This document shows, one piece after another, positions 32,822 to 41,356 of a stretch of 47,103 nucleotides of DNA. Numbering within the stretch: the stretch's first letter is position 1; every line of letters begins with the position of its first letter. Both the position numbers and the translations under genes were made by a program. The DNA is taken from assembly GCF_001519065.1 (NCBI RefSeq), contig NZ_KQ954260.1, forward strand, positions 1 through 47,103, in the 5' to 3' direction. This stretch comes from Novosphingobium sp. FSW06-99. Lineage in GTDB: Bacteria > Pseudomonadota > Alphaproteobacteria > Sphingomonadales > Sphingomonadaceae. Below the pieces are notes generated by a model. That model did no database searches. It worked only from the letters and a program-made list of their open reading frames with translations, and was not told where the DNA came from.

Positions 32822-35140
32822 TCAATTGCGCAGCGGTTTGCCGGTGGTCAGCATGTGCTCCACGCGGTCTTGCGTTGCGGGATTGCGCACCAGCGCCAGA
32901 AATGCCTTGCGTTCGAGCGCCAGCAGATCGCCCTCGGTCACGGTGTCGACCAGATCGGCTTCGCCGCCGGTCAGCACATCGGCCAGATGCGCAGACACCA
33001 CCACATCGTGCGGCGTTGCCTTGCCTTGCGCACGAAAGCCAGCGACGGCCAGCGCAATCGCCGCCTTGCCACCCGCGCCGGGCAGGCGATAGGTCGGCGG
33101 GGCAGGGGGCTGATAGCCGGGCGCCAGCGCCAGCGCGCGCGCCTTGGCATCGGCCAGCAGGCGATCGCGGTTCATCGAAATGCCGTCGGTGGGCCTCAGG
33201 AAGCCAAGCTCCACCGCCTGCGCTGCCGATTTCGACACGGTCGCGGTGGAGATCGTTTCGAACACTTTGGTCATCGCCGGCATGGGCCCCTTGGGCAAGC
33301 CGGGCATCGCCTGCCAACGTGCGAGCATTTCGCCGCAGCCGCCCCAGCCCGGCACCAGCCCGACCCCGCATTCGACCAGTCCGATATAGCTTTCGGCATG
33401 GGCCTGCACTGCATCGGCATGCAGCACGATTTCGCACCCACCGCCCAGCGCCATGCCCGCAGGCGCAGCCACCACCGGGAACGGCGCGTATTTCAGCGCC
33501 TTCAAGGCCATCTGCCCGCCGCTGACCAGCTTTTCGATCTCGCCCCAAGCGGCGATGTTGACCGCAAACATGGCAAGGCCCAGATTGGCCCCGGCGGAGA
33601 AATTGCCGCCCTCGTTATAGATCACCAGCGCCTTGAATCGGCTGGCCACCAGCGGCACGGCCTGGCCGATCAGCTTGAGAATCTCGCCATCGATGGCGTT
33701 CATCTTCGAGGTGAATTCCAGCGCGGCCACCCCGTCGCCAATATCCCACAGCGATGCAGAACCGTTCTTCAGCAGCGGCTTGGCCGTCAGCTTGATATCA
33801 TCGAGCAACAGCACGCCGTCGGGCCGCACCACATCGCCATAGCTGCCATCGGCGCCGAGCACCTGGCGACGTCCGGCCTCGATGCGATAGAACGGGCGGC
33901 CATCGGCCACGCGCAGGATCGCCGGAACCGGGCGCCCTTCGGCCTCCAGCCGGGCAACGAAGGTCGCCACGCCGATCCGGTCGATCAGTTCGAACGGGCC
34001 ATATTTCCAGTTATAGCCCAGCTTCATCGCCACATCGATGGCCAGCACATCGTCCGAGGCCTGCGGCACCAGCGCGGCGGCATAGCTGAGCGTGGGGCCC
34101 AGGATCGCCCAGGCATAGGCGCCCGCCGCACCGGGCAGCGCGAGCAGCGCGTTGAGTTCTTTCAGCGCGCGCGATGGCAGCGGTTCGGGCTTGGCCTGCG
34201 GGCGATAGTCGCCGCTGACCAGATCGATCGCCTCGCGCCGTTTGCCCGCCTCGCGGTTGACGCGATAGAACCCGCCCTTGCCCTTGCGTCCGGTAAACCC
34301 GTCGGCGATCATGCGATCGATCAGCGGGTGATCGATCGCGATCGCCTGATAAGGATCGTCGGCGGGCAGGGTGCTGGTCAGGCTGGCCTTGAGATGCGGC
34401 ATCAGGTCGATGCCGACCAGATCGACCAGCCCGAAAATGCCGGTGCCTGGCACGCCCATTGGCTTGCCCGCGATGGCATCGGCCTGTTCGACCGTCAGGC
34501 CCAGTTCGAACGCGGCGTTGACCGCGCTTTGCAGCCAGAACGTGCCGACCCGGTTGGCCAGAAAGCCCGGCGTATCCTTGCACGCGACGATCGTCTTGCC
34601 GAGCGCGCGGTCGGCAAAATCGGCGATCCGTTTCACCAGACTGGCATCGCTGCGCGGCCCGGCAACCACTTCGAGCAGGCGCATATAGCGCGGCGGATTG
34701 AAGAAATGGGTGATGAAGAAATCGCGCGCAAAGGCATCGCTGCGCCCCGCCACGAGTTGCCCGAGCGGGATCGTCGAGGTGTTCGAAGTCACCGCCGTGC
34801 CGGGGCGGCGCACGCTTTCCAGCTTTTCATAGAGCGCGTGCTTCAGATCGAGCCGTTCGATGATCGCCTCGATCACCCAGTCGCATTCGGCGACACGGGC
34901 CAGATCGTCCTCGATATTGCCCACTTCGACCAGCTTGACCGCGCCGCGCGACATGAACGCGGCGGGTTCGGCCTTTTGCAACTGCTTGAGCGCGCCGGCG
35001 GCCACCGCGTTGCGATCGGCGGGGTTGCGCACGATATCGAGCAGCAGCACCGGCACCCCGGCATTGGCGACTTGTGCCGCGATCCCGGCGCCCATCACCC
35101 CGGCACCGATCACGCAGACCTTTTTGACCGGTTCGCTCAT
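32822..35140 (-). CDS. Bifunctional 3-hydroxyacyl-CoA dehydrogenase / enoyl-CoA hydratase (FadN-type order)
   Basis: This 772-residue bifunctional beta-oxidation enzyme carries out hydration of enoyl-CoA and oxidation of the 3-hydroxyacyl-CoA. The NAD-binding dehydrogenase comes first: CVIGAGVMGAGIAAQVANAG at residues 9-28, SNTSTIPL, and THFFNPPRYMRLLEVV with the catalytic histidine. The crotonase part is C-terminal, with NFSAGANLGL and GMALGGGCEIVLHADAVQ. This is the reverse of FadB/FadJ and matches the FadN arrangement. The ATG at 35140 overlaps the thiolase stop by one base (TGATG), so the two are coupled; in-frame sequence upstream is inside the thiolase and is not conserved. Confidence 0.94.
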   Translation of the reverse strand: MSEPVKKVCVIGAGVMGAGIAAQVANAGVPVLLLDIVRNPADRNAVAAGALKQLQKAEPAAFMSRGAVKLVEVGNIEDDLARVAECDWVIEAIIERLDLKHALYEKLESVRRPGTAVTSNTSTIPLGQLVAGRSDAFARDFFITHFFNPPRYMRLLEVVAGPRSDASLVKRIADFADRALGKTIVACKDTPGFLANRVGTFWLQSAVNAAFELGLTVEQADAIAGKPMGVPGTGIFGLVDLVGIDLMPHLKASLTSTLPADDPYQAIAIDHPLIDRMIADGFTGRKGKGGFYRVNREAGKRREAIDLVSGDYRPQAKPEPLPSRALKELNALLALPGAAGAYAWAILGPTLSYAAALVPQASDDVLAIDVAMKLGYNWKYGPFELIDRIGVATFVARLEAEGRPVPAILRVADGRPFYRIEAGRRQVLGADGSYGDVVRPDGVLLLDDIKLTAKPLLKNGSASLWDIGDGVAALEFTSKMNAIDGEILKLIGQAVPLVASRFKALVIYNEGGNFSAGANLGLAMFAVNIAAWGEIEKLVSGGQMALKALKYAPFPVVAAPAGMALGGGCEIVLHADAVQAHAESYIGLVECGVGLVPGWGGCGEMLARWQAMPGLPKGPMPAMTKVFETISTATVSKSAAQAVELGFLRPTDGISMNRDRLLADAKARALALAPGYQPPAPPTYRLPGAGGKAAIALAVAGFRAQGKATPHDVVVSAHLADVLTGGEADLVDTVTEGDLLALERKAFLALVRNPATQDRVEHMLTTGKPLRN

Positions 35141-36273
35141 CAGATCGCCTCCAGCACGGTGGCGATACCCTGACCGCCGCCGATGCATTGCGTGGCCAGC
35201 GCAAACCGGCCGCCTTCGCGCCGCAGCAGCGACGCCGCCTTGCCGACGATGCGCGCCCCGGTGGCGCCCAGCGGATGGCCGAGCGCGATCGCCCCGCCGT
35301 CGAGATTGATCCTGGACTGATCGAGCCCGAGTTCGGCAATGCACGACAGCGCCTGGCTGGCAAAGGCCTCGTTCAATTCGATCACGTCGAGGTCGGCGAC
35401 GCCGATCCCGGCGCGTGCCAGCGCCTTGCGGCTCGATTCGACCGGGCCGATGCCCATGATGTCGGGGCTGCATCCCGAAATCGCAGTGCCGCGAATGCGC
35501 GCCAGGATCGGCAGGCCATGGGCGCGGGCATAGTCTTCACTCGCCACCAGCACCGCGCTGGCGCCGTCGGTCAGCGGCGAGGACGTGCCCGCCGTGACCG
35601 AGCCGTTGGCGCTGAACGCGGGCTTCAGCGCGGCCAGCGCCTCGGCAGTCGTCGACGGACGCGGGCAGCCGTCGGTATCGACCAGCCCGGCCTTGGTGCT
35701 GATCGGCACGATTTCATCGGCCAGTTTGCCCGCCGTCATGGCCCCAGCGGCCTTGCGCTGGCTGTCCACGGCAAAGGCTTCCTGGGTGGCACGGTCGATG
35801 CCATAGCGGCTGGCCAGGTTTTCGGCGGTATCGCCCATCGGGATATAGGCGCTGCTGGTCTTGGCCAGCGCCGGGTTGGGCAGGGGGTTGAACCCCTGCA
35901 TCGGCACCCGGCTCATGCTTTCGACGCCCGCCGCGATGAACACCTCGCCCGCGCCCAGCGCGATCTGCCCGGCCGCATAATGCACCGCGCTCATCGACGA
36001 ACCGCAGAACCGGTTGACCGTCATGCCCCCGGTGTTCAACGGCAGACCCGCGATCAGCCCGATCATGCGCGCCACGTTCAGCCCTTGTTCGCCCTCGGGG
36101 AACGCGCAGCCGAGCACCAGATCCTCGATCGCGGAGGGATCGACGCCGGTGCGTTCGACCAGCGCGCGCACCACGGCGGCGGCCAGGTCGTCGGGCCGGG
36201 TACGCGCCAGCGCGCCCTTGCCGGCCAGATGGAACGGGGACCGGGCGTAACCGGCGATGACAACACTGGTCAT
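35140..36273 (-). CDS. fadA: Acetyl-CoA acyltransferase (3-ketoacyl-CoA thiolase)
   Basis: This is a 377-residue thiolase, slightly shorter than the usual 390. It cleaves 3-ketoacyl-CoA to acetyl-CoA and a shortened acyl-CoA. The nucleophile is in VNRFCGSSMSAVH (cysteine at about residue 90), the histidine in GGAIALGHPLGATGAR, and the second cysteine in ATQCIGGGQG. SPLTDGASAVLVASE and ELNEAFA are further family marks. AGAGGA precedes the ATG at 36273. It leads the operon fadA, fadN-type gene, acyl-CoA dehydrogenase. A 16-bp pseudo-palindrome 87 bases upstream of its start may be a regulator site. Confidence 0.95.
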   Translation of the reverse strand: MTSVVIAGYARSPFHLAGKGALARTRPDDLAAAVVRALVERTGVDPSAIEDLVLGCAFPEGEQGLNVARMIGLIAGLPLNTGGMTVNRFCGSSMSAVHYAAGQIALGAGEVFIAAGVESMSRVPMQGFNPLPNPALAKTSSAYIPMGDTAENLASRYGIDRATQEAFAVDSQRKAAGAMTAGKLADEIVPISTKAGLVDTDGCPRPSTTAEALAALKPAFSANGSVTAGTSSPLTDGASAVLVASEDYARAHGLPILARIRGTAISGCSPDIMGIGPVESSRKALARAGIGVADLDVIELNEAFASQALSCIAELGLDQSRINLDGGAIALGHPLGATGARIVGKAASLLRREGGRFALATQCIGGGQGIATVLEAI

Positions 36274-36359
36274 GTCAATTCCTCTTCAAGATCGGGCGGG
36301 ACGCGAATCTCGTGCCCCGGACAGCGACTGCGCCGCAAGCTTCTCTAAGGGTGCTCAAC

Positions 36360-36375
36360 TTTACCTATACGTCAA
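36360..36375. promoter_or_regulatory. Pseudo-palindrome upstream of the thiolase gene
   Basis: TTTACCTATACGTCAA at 36360-36375 matches its own reverse complement at 12 of 16 positions, with the form TT.AC.TATA.GT.AA. It lies between the divergent fadA and DUF2147 genes, 87 and 75 bases from their starts. MerR-family fatty-acid and acyl-CoA regulators bind palindromes of this kind inside promoters, and a MerR gene lies at the end of the plus-strand cluster. The link is inferred. Confidence 0.45.
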
Positions 36376-36449
36376 TCAAAATTTGCGGCATAGGGTGATT
36401 CGTCACGGTGAACGACACCGGTCCCTTCGGGTGCAAGGATGTGTGAAGA

Positions 36450-36890
36450 ATGAAAGGTTTATCGCTCGCCGTTTGCGGTCTGGCGGCCCTTCTGGCCAGT
36501 GTTTCGGGCAGCGCGGCCCCGGTGTCGCAACCCGACGATGTGATCGGCCGATGGGCGACTCCGTCAAAACACGGCGAAGTTGAAATCACCGCGTGCGGCA
36601 CTAGCGTGTGCGGCCGCCTGATGTCTTCGGACGCCATCCGCGCCAACGCCGATGCCCGGGACACCAAGAACAGCGATGCCGCGTTGCGCAGCCGCCCGCT
36701 CAAGGGCCTGATGCTGCTCGGCGGGTTCCACCGCACGCGTGGCGGCTGGGACGGCGGCACGATCTACAACCCCGAAGACGGCGGCACCTACCACGCCACG
36801 ATGACGCTGGCGGGCGTCGACACCATCACGCTCAAGGGCTGTATCGTGTGGCCCTTGTGCAAGTCGCAGACCTGGCAGCGTCTTCATTGA
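36450..36890 (+). CDS. DUF2147 exported protein
   Basis: This 146-residue protein starts with a signal peptide (SLAVCGLAALLASVSGSAA) and is followed by a single DUF2147 domain: DVIGRWATPSKHGEVEITACG, VCGRLMSS, GTIYNPEDGGTYHATMTL, and a C-terminal CIVWPLCKSQTW. The domain is a small beta-barrel common in proteobacteria and of unknown role; it is sometimes near lipid or carotenoid genes. Four cysteines in the mature part (CGTSVC; CIVWPLC) could form two disulfides in the periplasm. It is divergent from fadA and 63 bases before the FadL gene on the same strand, so a link to fatty-acid handling is possible but unproved. Confidence 0.88.
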   Translation: MKGLSLAVCGLAALLASVSGSAAPVSQPDDVIGRWATPSKHGEVEITACGTSVCGRLMSSDAIRANADARDTKNSDAALRSRPLKGLMLLGGFHRTRGGWDGGTIYNPEDGGTYHATMTLAGVDTITLKGCIVWPLCKSQTWQRLH

Positions 36891-36900
36891 CAACCCCGGT

Positions 36901-36924
36901 GCCCATGGCATGGGCGCGCGTTTT
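36901..36924 (+). terminator. Weak hairpin with T4 after the DUF2147 gene
   Basis: GCCCAT (36901-36906) pairs with ATGGGC (36910-36915) around GGC. After five bases a short T-run (TTTT) follows at 36921-36924. It sits between the DUF2147 stop and the FadL start and could reduce read-through. The stem is only six pairs. Confidence 0.35.
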
Positions 36925-36953
36925 CCTCCCCCAACAAGCGGATCCCCCCCAGA

Positions 36954-38267
36954 ATGACCCAGATTTCTCGCCTGTTCGCCACCACCCTGATCGCCAGCGG
37001 CGGATTTTTCGCCCTGGCGCAACCGGCGATGGCCAGCGGCTTTTACCTTCAGGAACAGTCGGCGCGCGCGACCGGCCGCGCGGATTCGGGCGAAATCGCC
37101 GACACCGGGGCCGACAGCCTGTGGTGGAACCCGGCGGCGATCGGCGGCATGATCGGCGGCGACGTTTCGATCAATGCCACCGAAATCCTGCCGCGCGCGA
37201 CGGTCACCGACACCGGTTCGCTGATCGTGCGTCCCGGGCAATACCCGGCCTCGGTCGGCGGCAATCCGGTCACCAACGATCCGATTTCGAACGGCCTGGT
37301 GCCGCAGGGCGCGATTGCCCATGCGCTGACCCGCCAGATCGCGGTCGGGCTGGCGATCAGCGCGCCGTACAATTTCACCACCAATTATGCGGCTGACAGC
37401 TTTGCGCGCTATTCGGCGCTGTCGACCCGGCTGCGCACGATCGACATCCAGCCGACCGTCGCGGTCCATTTCGACGGCCCCGACGGCATCGGCATCAATC
37501 TGGGCGGCGGCATCAACATCGAACGCGCCAGCGCAACCTTCGGCAATGCGCTACCCAACCTCGTCGCCGCCTTGCCCGATGGGCAGCAGATCCTGTCGGG
37601 CCATGGCTGGGACGTCGGCTTTTCGCTCGGCGCGCGGATTGAGGCCGGGCGGCTGAGCTTTGGCACCAGCTACAAGTCGGCGATCGTCCATCATCTCGAC
37701 GGACAAGTCGTTGTGTCGGGCCTCGACGGTCCGCTGGCGGGCGGCAATGGCTCGACGGCGACCACCGCCTCGTTCACCACGCCCTGGCAACTGGGCGCGG
37801 GCGCGCGGTACAAGCTGACCCAGCGGTTGACGCTCGATGCCGAAGTGATCCGCTTTGGCTGGAGCAAGTTCAACCAGATCAACCTGGGCGCGCCGCTCGA
37901 TACGGCCATCCCCGAAAACTATCGCAACACCTGGAACTATGCGCTCGGCCTCGATGCCGATGTCGCCAAGGGCTGGACGGTGCGCGGCGGGGTGCAGCGC
38001 GATCTCAGCCCGGTGCAGGACGACCAGCGCGACGCCCGCGTGCCCGATAGCAATCGCTGGACATTTGCCACCGGCGCCAGCCATGACGTGACCAGGAACC
38101 TGACGCTCGACGCCGCATTCAACTATGTCGCGCTGAAATCGGCGGCGATCGATCGGCCGACCGAAGCCTATGTCGGGACCGCCGTGGCGACCCCGGTGCT
38201 GATGAGCGGCGAGGTAACTTCGGCGCATGTGTTCATCGTCTCGTTCGGTGGACGCCTGCGTTTCTGA
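36954..38267 (+). CDS. fadL: FadL/OmpP1-family outer-membrane fatty-acid channel
   Basis: This 437-residue outer-membrane barrel takes long-chain fatty acids or related hydrophobic molecules across the outer membrane without TonB. After a signal peptide ending at AMA (about residue 25) comes the FadL hatch mark ASGFYLQEQSARATGRADSG, with DTGADSLWWNPAAIGG following. The barrel strands alternate polar and hydrophobic residues up to the terminal FGGRLRF, which ends in phenylalanine as outer-membrane proteins do. Its start has no strong Shine-Dalgarno. It is followed by the acyl-CoA ligase 25 bases downstream, giving an import-then-activate pair. Confidence 0.93.
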   Translation: MTQISRLFATTLIASGGFFALAQPAMASGFYLQEQSARATGRADSGEIADTGADSLWWNPAAIGGMIGGDVSINATEILPRATVTDTGSLIVRPGQYPASVGGNPVTNDPISNGLVPQGAIAHALTRQIAVGLAISAPYNFTTNYAADSFARYSALSTRLRTIDIQPTVAVHFDGPDGIGINLGGGINIERASATFGNALPNLVAALPDGQQILSGHGWDVGFSLGARIEAGRLSFGTSYKSAIVHHLDGQVVVSGLDGPLAGGNGSTATTASFTTPWQLGAGARYKLTQRLTLDAEVIRFGWSKFNQINLGAPLDTAIPENYRNTWNYALGLDADVAKGWTVRGGVQRDLSPVQDDQRDARVPDSNRWTFATGASHDVTRNLTLDAAFNYVALKSAAIDRPTEAYVGTAVATPVLMSGEVTSAHVFIVSFGGRLRF

Positions 38268-38292
38268 TATAGCTTTCACGACCGAGGCCGCC

Positions 38293-39966
38293 ATGATCGC
38301 ACCTGCTTCCCCATCTCCCGTCTTGTGGCAACCGCCGGTCATGCTGGTGGGCGACTTGCTGGCAGGGGCAGTGCGCGATCATGGCGACCGGCCCGGGGTC
38401 GATTTCCTGGGCCGGTGCTGGACCTGGGCGGAGATCGGCGACTGGGCCGCGCGCGCGGCGCGGGGCCTTCAGGATCTGGGGCTGGGCAAGGGCGACCGGC
38501 TGGCGCTGTGCCTGCCCAACACGCCGCACTATATCGCGCTCTATTATGCGGCGGCGCGCATCGGCGTGGTCGTGGTCAATTGCAACCCGCTCTACACCGC
38601 GCGCGAAGTGCGCCACCTGCTCGACGATTCGGGGGCGGTGGCGATCGCGGTGCCCGATATTGCCGAATTCCATGGCAAAGTGGTGGAGGCCGCCGCCGAC
38701 ACCGCGTTGCGCCATGTCATCGTCTGCCCGATGGCCGAAATCCTGCCCTGGCCAAAGGCGCTGGGCTGGCGGCTGTTCAAGCGGGCCGAACATGCCCGCA
38801 TCCCCGCCTCGGGCCCGGTGGCACATATCACCTTTGCCCGGCTGGCGCGCAACCGCGCCGCGCCCGATGTGGTGACGCTGGCGCCCGACGATCTGGCCGT
38901 TCTGCAATATACCGGCGGCACCACCGGCACGCCCAAGGCGGCCATGCTGACCCATCGCAACCTCACCGCCAATGCGCTGCAACAGCGCAAACATATCGGG
39001 GTGGATTTGCCCGCGCCGCAGCGGACGATGGCGGTGCTGCCGTTCTTCCATGTCTTTGCGCTGACCGCGGTGCTCGATTTTTCGGTGCTGATCGGCGCCG
39101 AACTGGTGTTGTTGCCGCGCTTTGAAATGAACGCGATGCGCGCCGCGTGCCGCCGCAAGCCGCCGACGATGTTCTTTGGCGTGCCCACGCTGTTCATCGC
39201 GATTGCCGCACTGGCCGATGCCGATCTGCCCGATCTCAGCCGGGTGATCGCGTGCATTTCGGGCGGCGCACCGCTGCCGTTCGATGTGCGCACGGTGTTT
39301 GAACAGCGCACCGGGGTGCGCATCTGCGAAGGCTATGGCCTGACCGAGGCCTCGCCGGTGATCGCCTGCAACCCGGTGTTCGGCGAAGCGCGTGCCAATT
39401 CGTGCGGGGTTGCCTTTCCCGGCACCACGCTGGAAATCCGCGATCCCGAAGACCCCACGCGCATCCTGCCGCAGGGCGAACGCGGCGAAGTCTGCGCGCG
39501 CGGGCCGCAAGTGATGGCGGGGTACTGGAACAAGCCCGAGGACACTGTGGCAACCTTCGTCGATGGCGCGCTGCGCACCGGCGATGTCGGCTATTTCGAT
39601 GAAGACGGCTATCTCTACCTGGTCGATCGCATCAAGGACGTGATCCTGGCGGGCGGCTACAACGTCTATCCGCGCGTGATCGAGGAAGCCGCCTATCTCC
39701 ATCCCGCGATCGAGGAAGCCATCGCCATCGGCATCCCCGATCGCTATCGCGGGCAAAGTCCCAAGCTGTTCGTCAAGCTGCACGACGGCGCAAGCGTAAC
39801 GCCCGAGGCCTTGCGCACGTTTCTGGCCGATCACCTGAGCAAGATCGAATTGCCCAGGGCGATCGAGATCCGCGATGCCCTTCCGCGCACGATGATCGGC
39901 AAGCTGTCCAAGAAGGAACTCGTCGCCGAAGAGCAGGCGCGCGCCGACGCCCTTCAAGCACCTTGA
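38293..39966 (+). CDS. fadD: Long-chain fatty-acid-CoA ligase
   Basis: This 557-residue ANL-superfamily enzyme activates fatty acids with ATP and CoA. The ATP/AMP motif YTGGTTGTPKAAMLTHRN lies at about residues 205-222, the adenine-binding GYGLTEASPV at about 345, and the RTGDVGYFDEDGYLYLVDRIKDVI hinge near 435. The catalytic lysine is in RTMIGKLSKKEL near the end. The start at 38293 has GAGG eight bases upstream (ACCGAGGCCGCC), and begins MIAPASPSPVLWQPP; in-frame sequence before it overlaps the fadL end. FadL and FadD together should supply acyl-CoA for the divergent beta-oxidation operon. Confidence 0.94.
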   Translation: MIAPASPSPVLWQPPVMLVGDLLAGAVRDHGDRPGVDFLGRCWTWAEIGDWAARAARGLQDLGLGKGDRLALCLPNTPHYIALYYAAARIGVVVVNCNPLYTAREVRHLLDDSGAVAIAVPDIAEFHGKVVEAAADTALRHVIVCPMAEILPWPKALGWRLFKRAEHARIPASGPVAHITFARLARNRAAPDVVTLAPDDLAVLQYTGGTTGTPKAAMLTHRNLTANALQQRKHIGVDLPAPQRTMAVLPFFHVFALTAVLDFSVLIGAELVLLPRFEMNAMRAACRRKPPTMFFGVPTLFIAIAALADADLPDLSRVIACISGGAPLPFDVRTVFEQRTGVRICEGYGLTEASPVIACNPVFGEARANSCGVAFPGTTLEIRDPEDPTRILPQGERGEVCARGPQVMAGYWNKPEDTVATFVDGALRTGDVGYFDEDGYLYLVDRIKDVILAGGYNVYPRVIEEAAYLHPAIEEAIAIGIPDRYRGQSPKLFVKLHDGASVTPEALRTFLADHLSKIELPRAIEIRDALPRTMIGKLSKKELVAEEQARADALQAP

Positions 39967-40039
39967 TCTGGTTGCGCATTTCTGGTCGACTGGCGAAGGG
40001 ATTGTTTGGGGGGATAACCGGCCTTTGGCGAGCGAACAC

Positions 40040-40501
40040 ATGACCCATGGGTCAGACGACGGATCGGTTGTGCCGCAGGCGATCGACCATGCGCCGCATC
40101 CCGGCGATGCGGGGGCGGCGCTGGCGGGACTTTGCGGGATCAACGAGGTTGCGGCGGATCTGGGCATTACCCACCGCACGCTGCGCTTCTATGAAGACAA
40201 GGGCCTGATCGAGCCCGCGCGGGTCGGCAACACGCGGATCTATTCGCGGCGCGACGTGGCACGCATGCAATTGATCCTGCGCGGCAAACGGCTGGGGTTC
40301 TCGATCCGCGAGATCAAGGAGTTCCTCGATCTTTATGACGCCGATCCGACCCAGCTTGAACAGATGCAGCATCTGGTCGCGCAGATCCGCGTGCGCACCC
40401 GCCAACTGGAACGCCAGCGCGCTGCGCTCGACATGACGATTGCCGAACTCAAATCGATGGATCAGCAAGCCAGCGCGCGGATTACCGAACTGTCATCGTG
40501 A
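40040..40501 (+). CDS. MerR-family regulator (LiuR-like), probable fatty-acid/acyl-CoA regulator
   Basis: This is a 153-residue MerR protein. Residues about 36-105 form the winged helix-turn-helix: GINEVAADLGITHRTLRFYE, DKGLIEPARVGNTRIYSRRD, and RMQLILRGKRLGFSIREIKEFLDLYD. A C-terminal coiled coil (about 110-148) gives the dimer. No metal-binding cysteines are seen, which fits the LiuR/acyl-CoA branch and not mercury or copper sensors. The ATG at 40040 is used; a TTG five codons upstream is also in frame. It follows fadD by 73 bases on the same strand and is the best candidate to control the fad genes, for instance at 36360-36375. The ligand is inferred from context. Confidence 0.88.
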   Translation: MTHGSDDGSVVPQAIDHAPHPGDAGAALAGLCGINEVAADLGITHRTLRFYEDKGLIEPARVGNTRIYSRRDVARMQLILRGKRLGFSIREIKEFLDLYDADPTQLEQMQHLVAQIRVRTRQLERQRAALDMTIAELKSMDQQASARITELSS

Positions 40502-40548
40502 CCAACCCGGAAAGGTTCCTCCCCGTGCCGGTGAGGATACAAAAAATC

Positions 40549-41106
40549 TCAGATCAGCGCCTGGATCTGCGAGGCGATGGCCTGGAGGATCGCGTCCGAT
40601 CCAGCGGGATCGGCATCGCGTATGGCGCGGGACAACGCTAGGCCGCCGACCATGGCGGCAAACACGGTGATCACCCGGTCGCGACCGTGTTCGCGTCCGG
40701 CGCGTTCGAGCGTTTCTCCGGCCAGGCCGACAAAGTTCTCCAGCCCGTCGCGAAACGCCTGCTGGGTGGTGGCCGGTTGGCGCGCGACTTCCCCGGCGAG
40801 CGCGGCATTGGGGCATCCTGCTTCGGGATGATCGCGGTGGCTGGCTGACAGATACCAGGCCAGAAAATCGTCCATGCTGGCGCCGGTGAACGCCTGCAGG
40901 GTCTGTGCGAACGCGGCCCTGATTGCTGCGGCGGCGAGTTCATCCTTGGATTTGAAGTGGCTATACAGCGCACCATGGGTCAGACCGGCGGCGCGGGCGA
41001 CTTCGGCCACGCTCATCTGGTCAAACCCGCGCAGACGCAGTTGCGCGGCGGCGGCGCGGATGATTGCATCCCGGTTTTCGGACGCCTGCGCCTTGCTGAC
41101 TTTCAT
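40549..41106 (-). CDS. TetR-family repressor
   Basis: This 185-residue TetR protein has its DNA-binding helices at residues 10-55 (RDAIIRAAAAQLRLRGFDQMSV, then VARAAGLTHGALYSHFKSKDEL). An all-helical ligand domain follows, with GCPNAALAGEVAR, a motif seen in the TetR_C branch near short-chain dehydrogenases. The ATG at 41106 is chosen because MKVSKAQASENRDAI is the usual beginning; more upstream codons are not conserved. It diverges from the SDR gene at 41357 across 250 bases rich in ATCATTG-type boxes. The SDR is the likely target. Confidence 0.9.
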   Translation of the reverse strand: MKVSKAQASENRDAIIRAAAAQLRLRGFDQMSVAEVARAAGLTHGALYSHFKSKDELAAAAIRAAFAQTLQAFTGASMDDFLAWYLSASHRDHPEAGCPNAALAGEVARQPATTQQAFRDGLENFVGLAGETLERAGREHGRDRVITVFAAMVGGLALSRAIRDADPAGSDAILQAIASQIQALI

Positions 41107-41153
41107 GATCGGTTCCGGGCTTGCAGCGACACAGTGCCGCCGGTGAATTAATA

Positions 41154-41310
41154 ATTGCGTCAGCAATGATAATGGCCGGTTGCAATCAAGTCAAGATTGG
41201 CGGCGGCGGCCTGCCGTCGGCGCGTCGCGATACCAATGTATAGCCCGCGCCCCCTTGATCCCAATCATTGGATATGCAATCTAACCAATCATTGCGAAGA
41301 TAATGATTGT
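41154..41310. promoter_or_regulatory. Cluster of ATCATTG-type boxes in the TetR/SDR divergent region
   Basis: The boxes are the inverted repeat ATTGC-GTCA-GCAAT (41154-41167), the 11-bp perfect palindrome CCAATCATTGG (41261-41271), CCAATCATTG again at 41285-41294 (24 bp later), and its mirror AATGATTG at 41302-41309. The last two make an inverted repeat. Their repetition between a TetR repressor and the SDR suggests operators for TetR on both sides. The repeats are seen directly; the binding is inferred. Confidence 0.5.
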
Positions 41311-41356
41311 GGGGCCAGACCGGCCAGGCCGCACCCCTCCACTGATGGAGATCAAT

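Noticed and set aside
32807..35173. Plus-strand open frame of about 788 codons
   Set aside because: It is antisense to the FadN-type gene, which has every expected motif. The plus-strand product has no recognisable domain and a biased His/Arg/Gln composition.
38233..40179. Minus-strand open frame of about 648 codons over fadD
   Set aside because: It is antisense to a canonical acyl-CoA ligase and extends into the MerR gene; composition is typical of a mirror frame.
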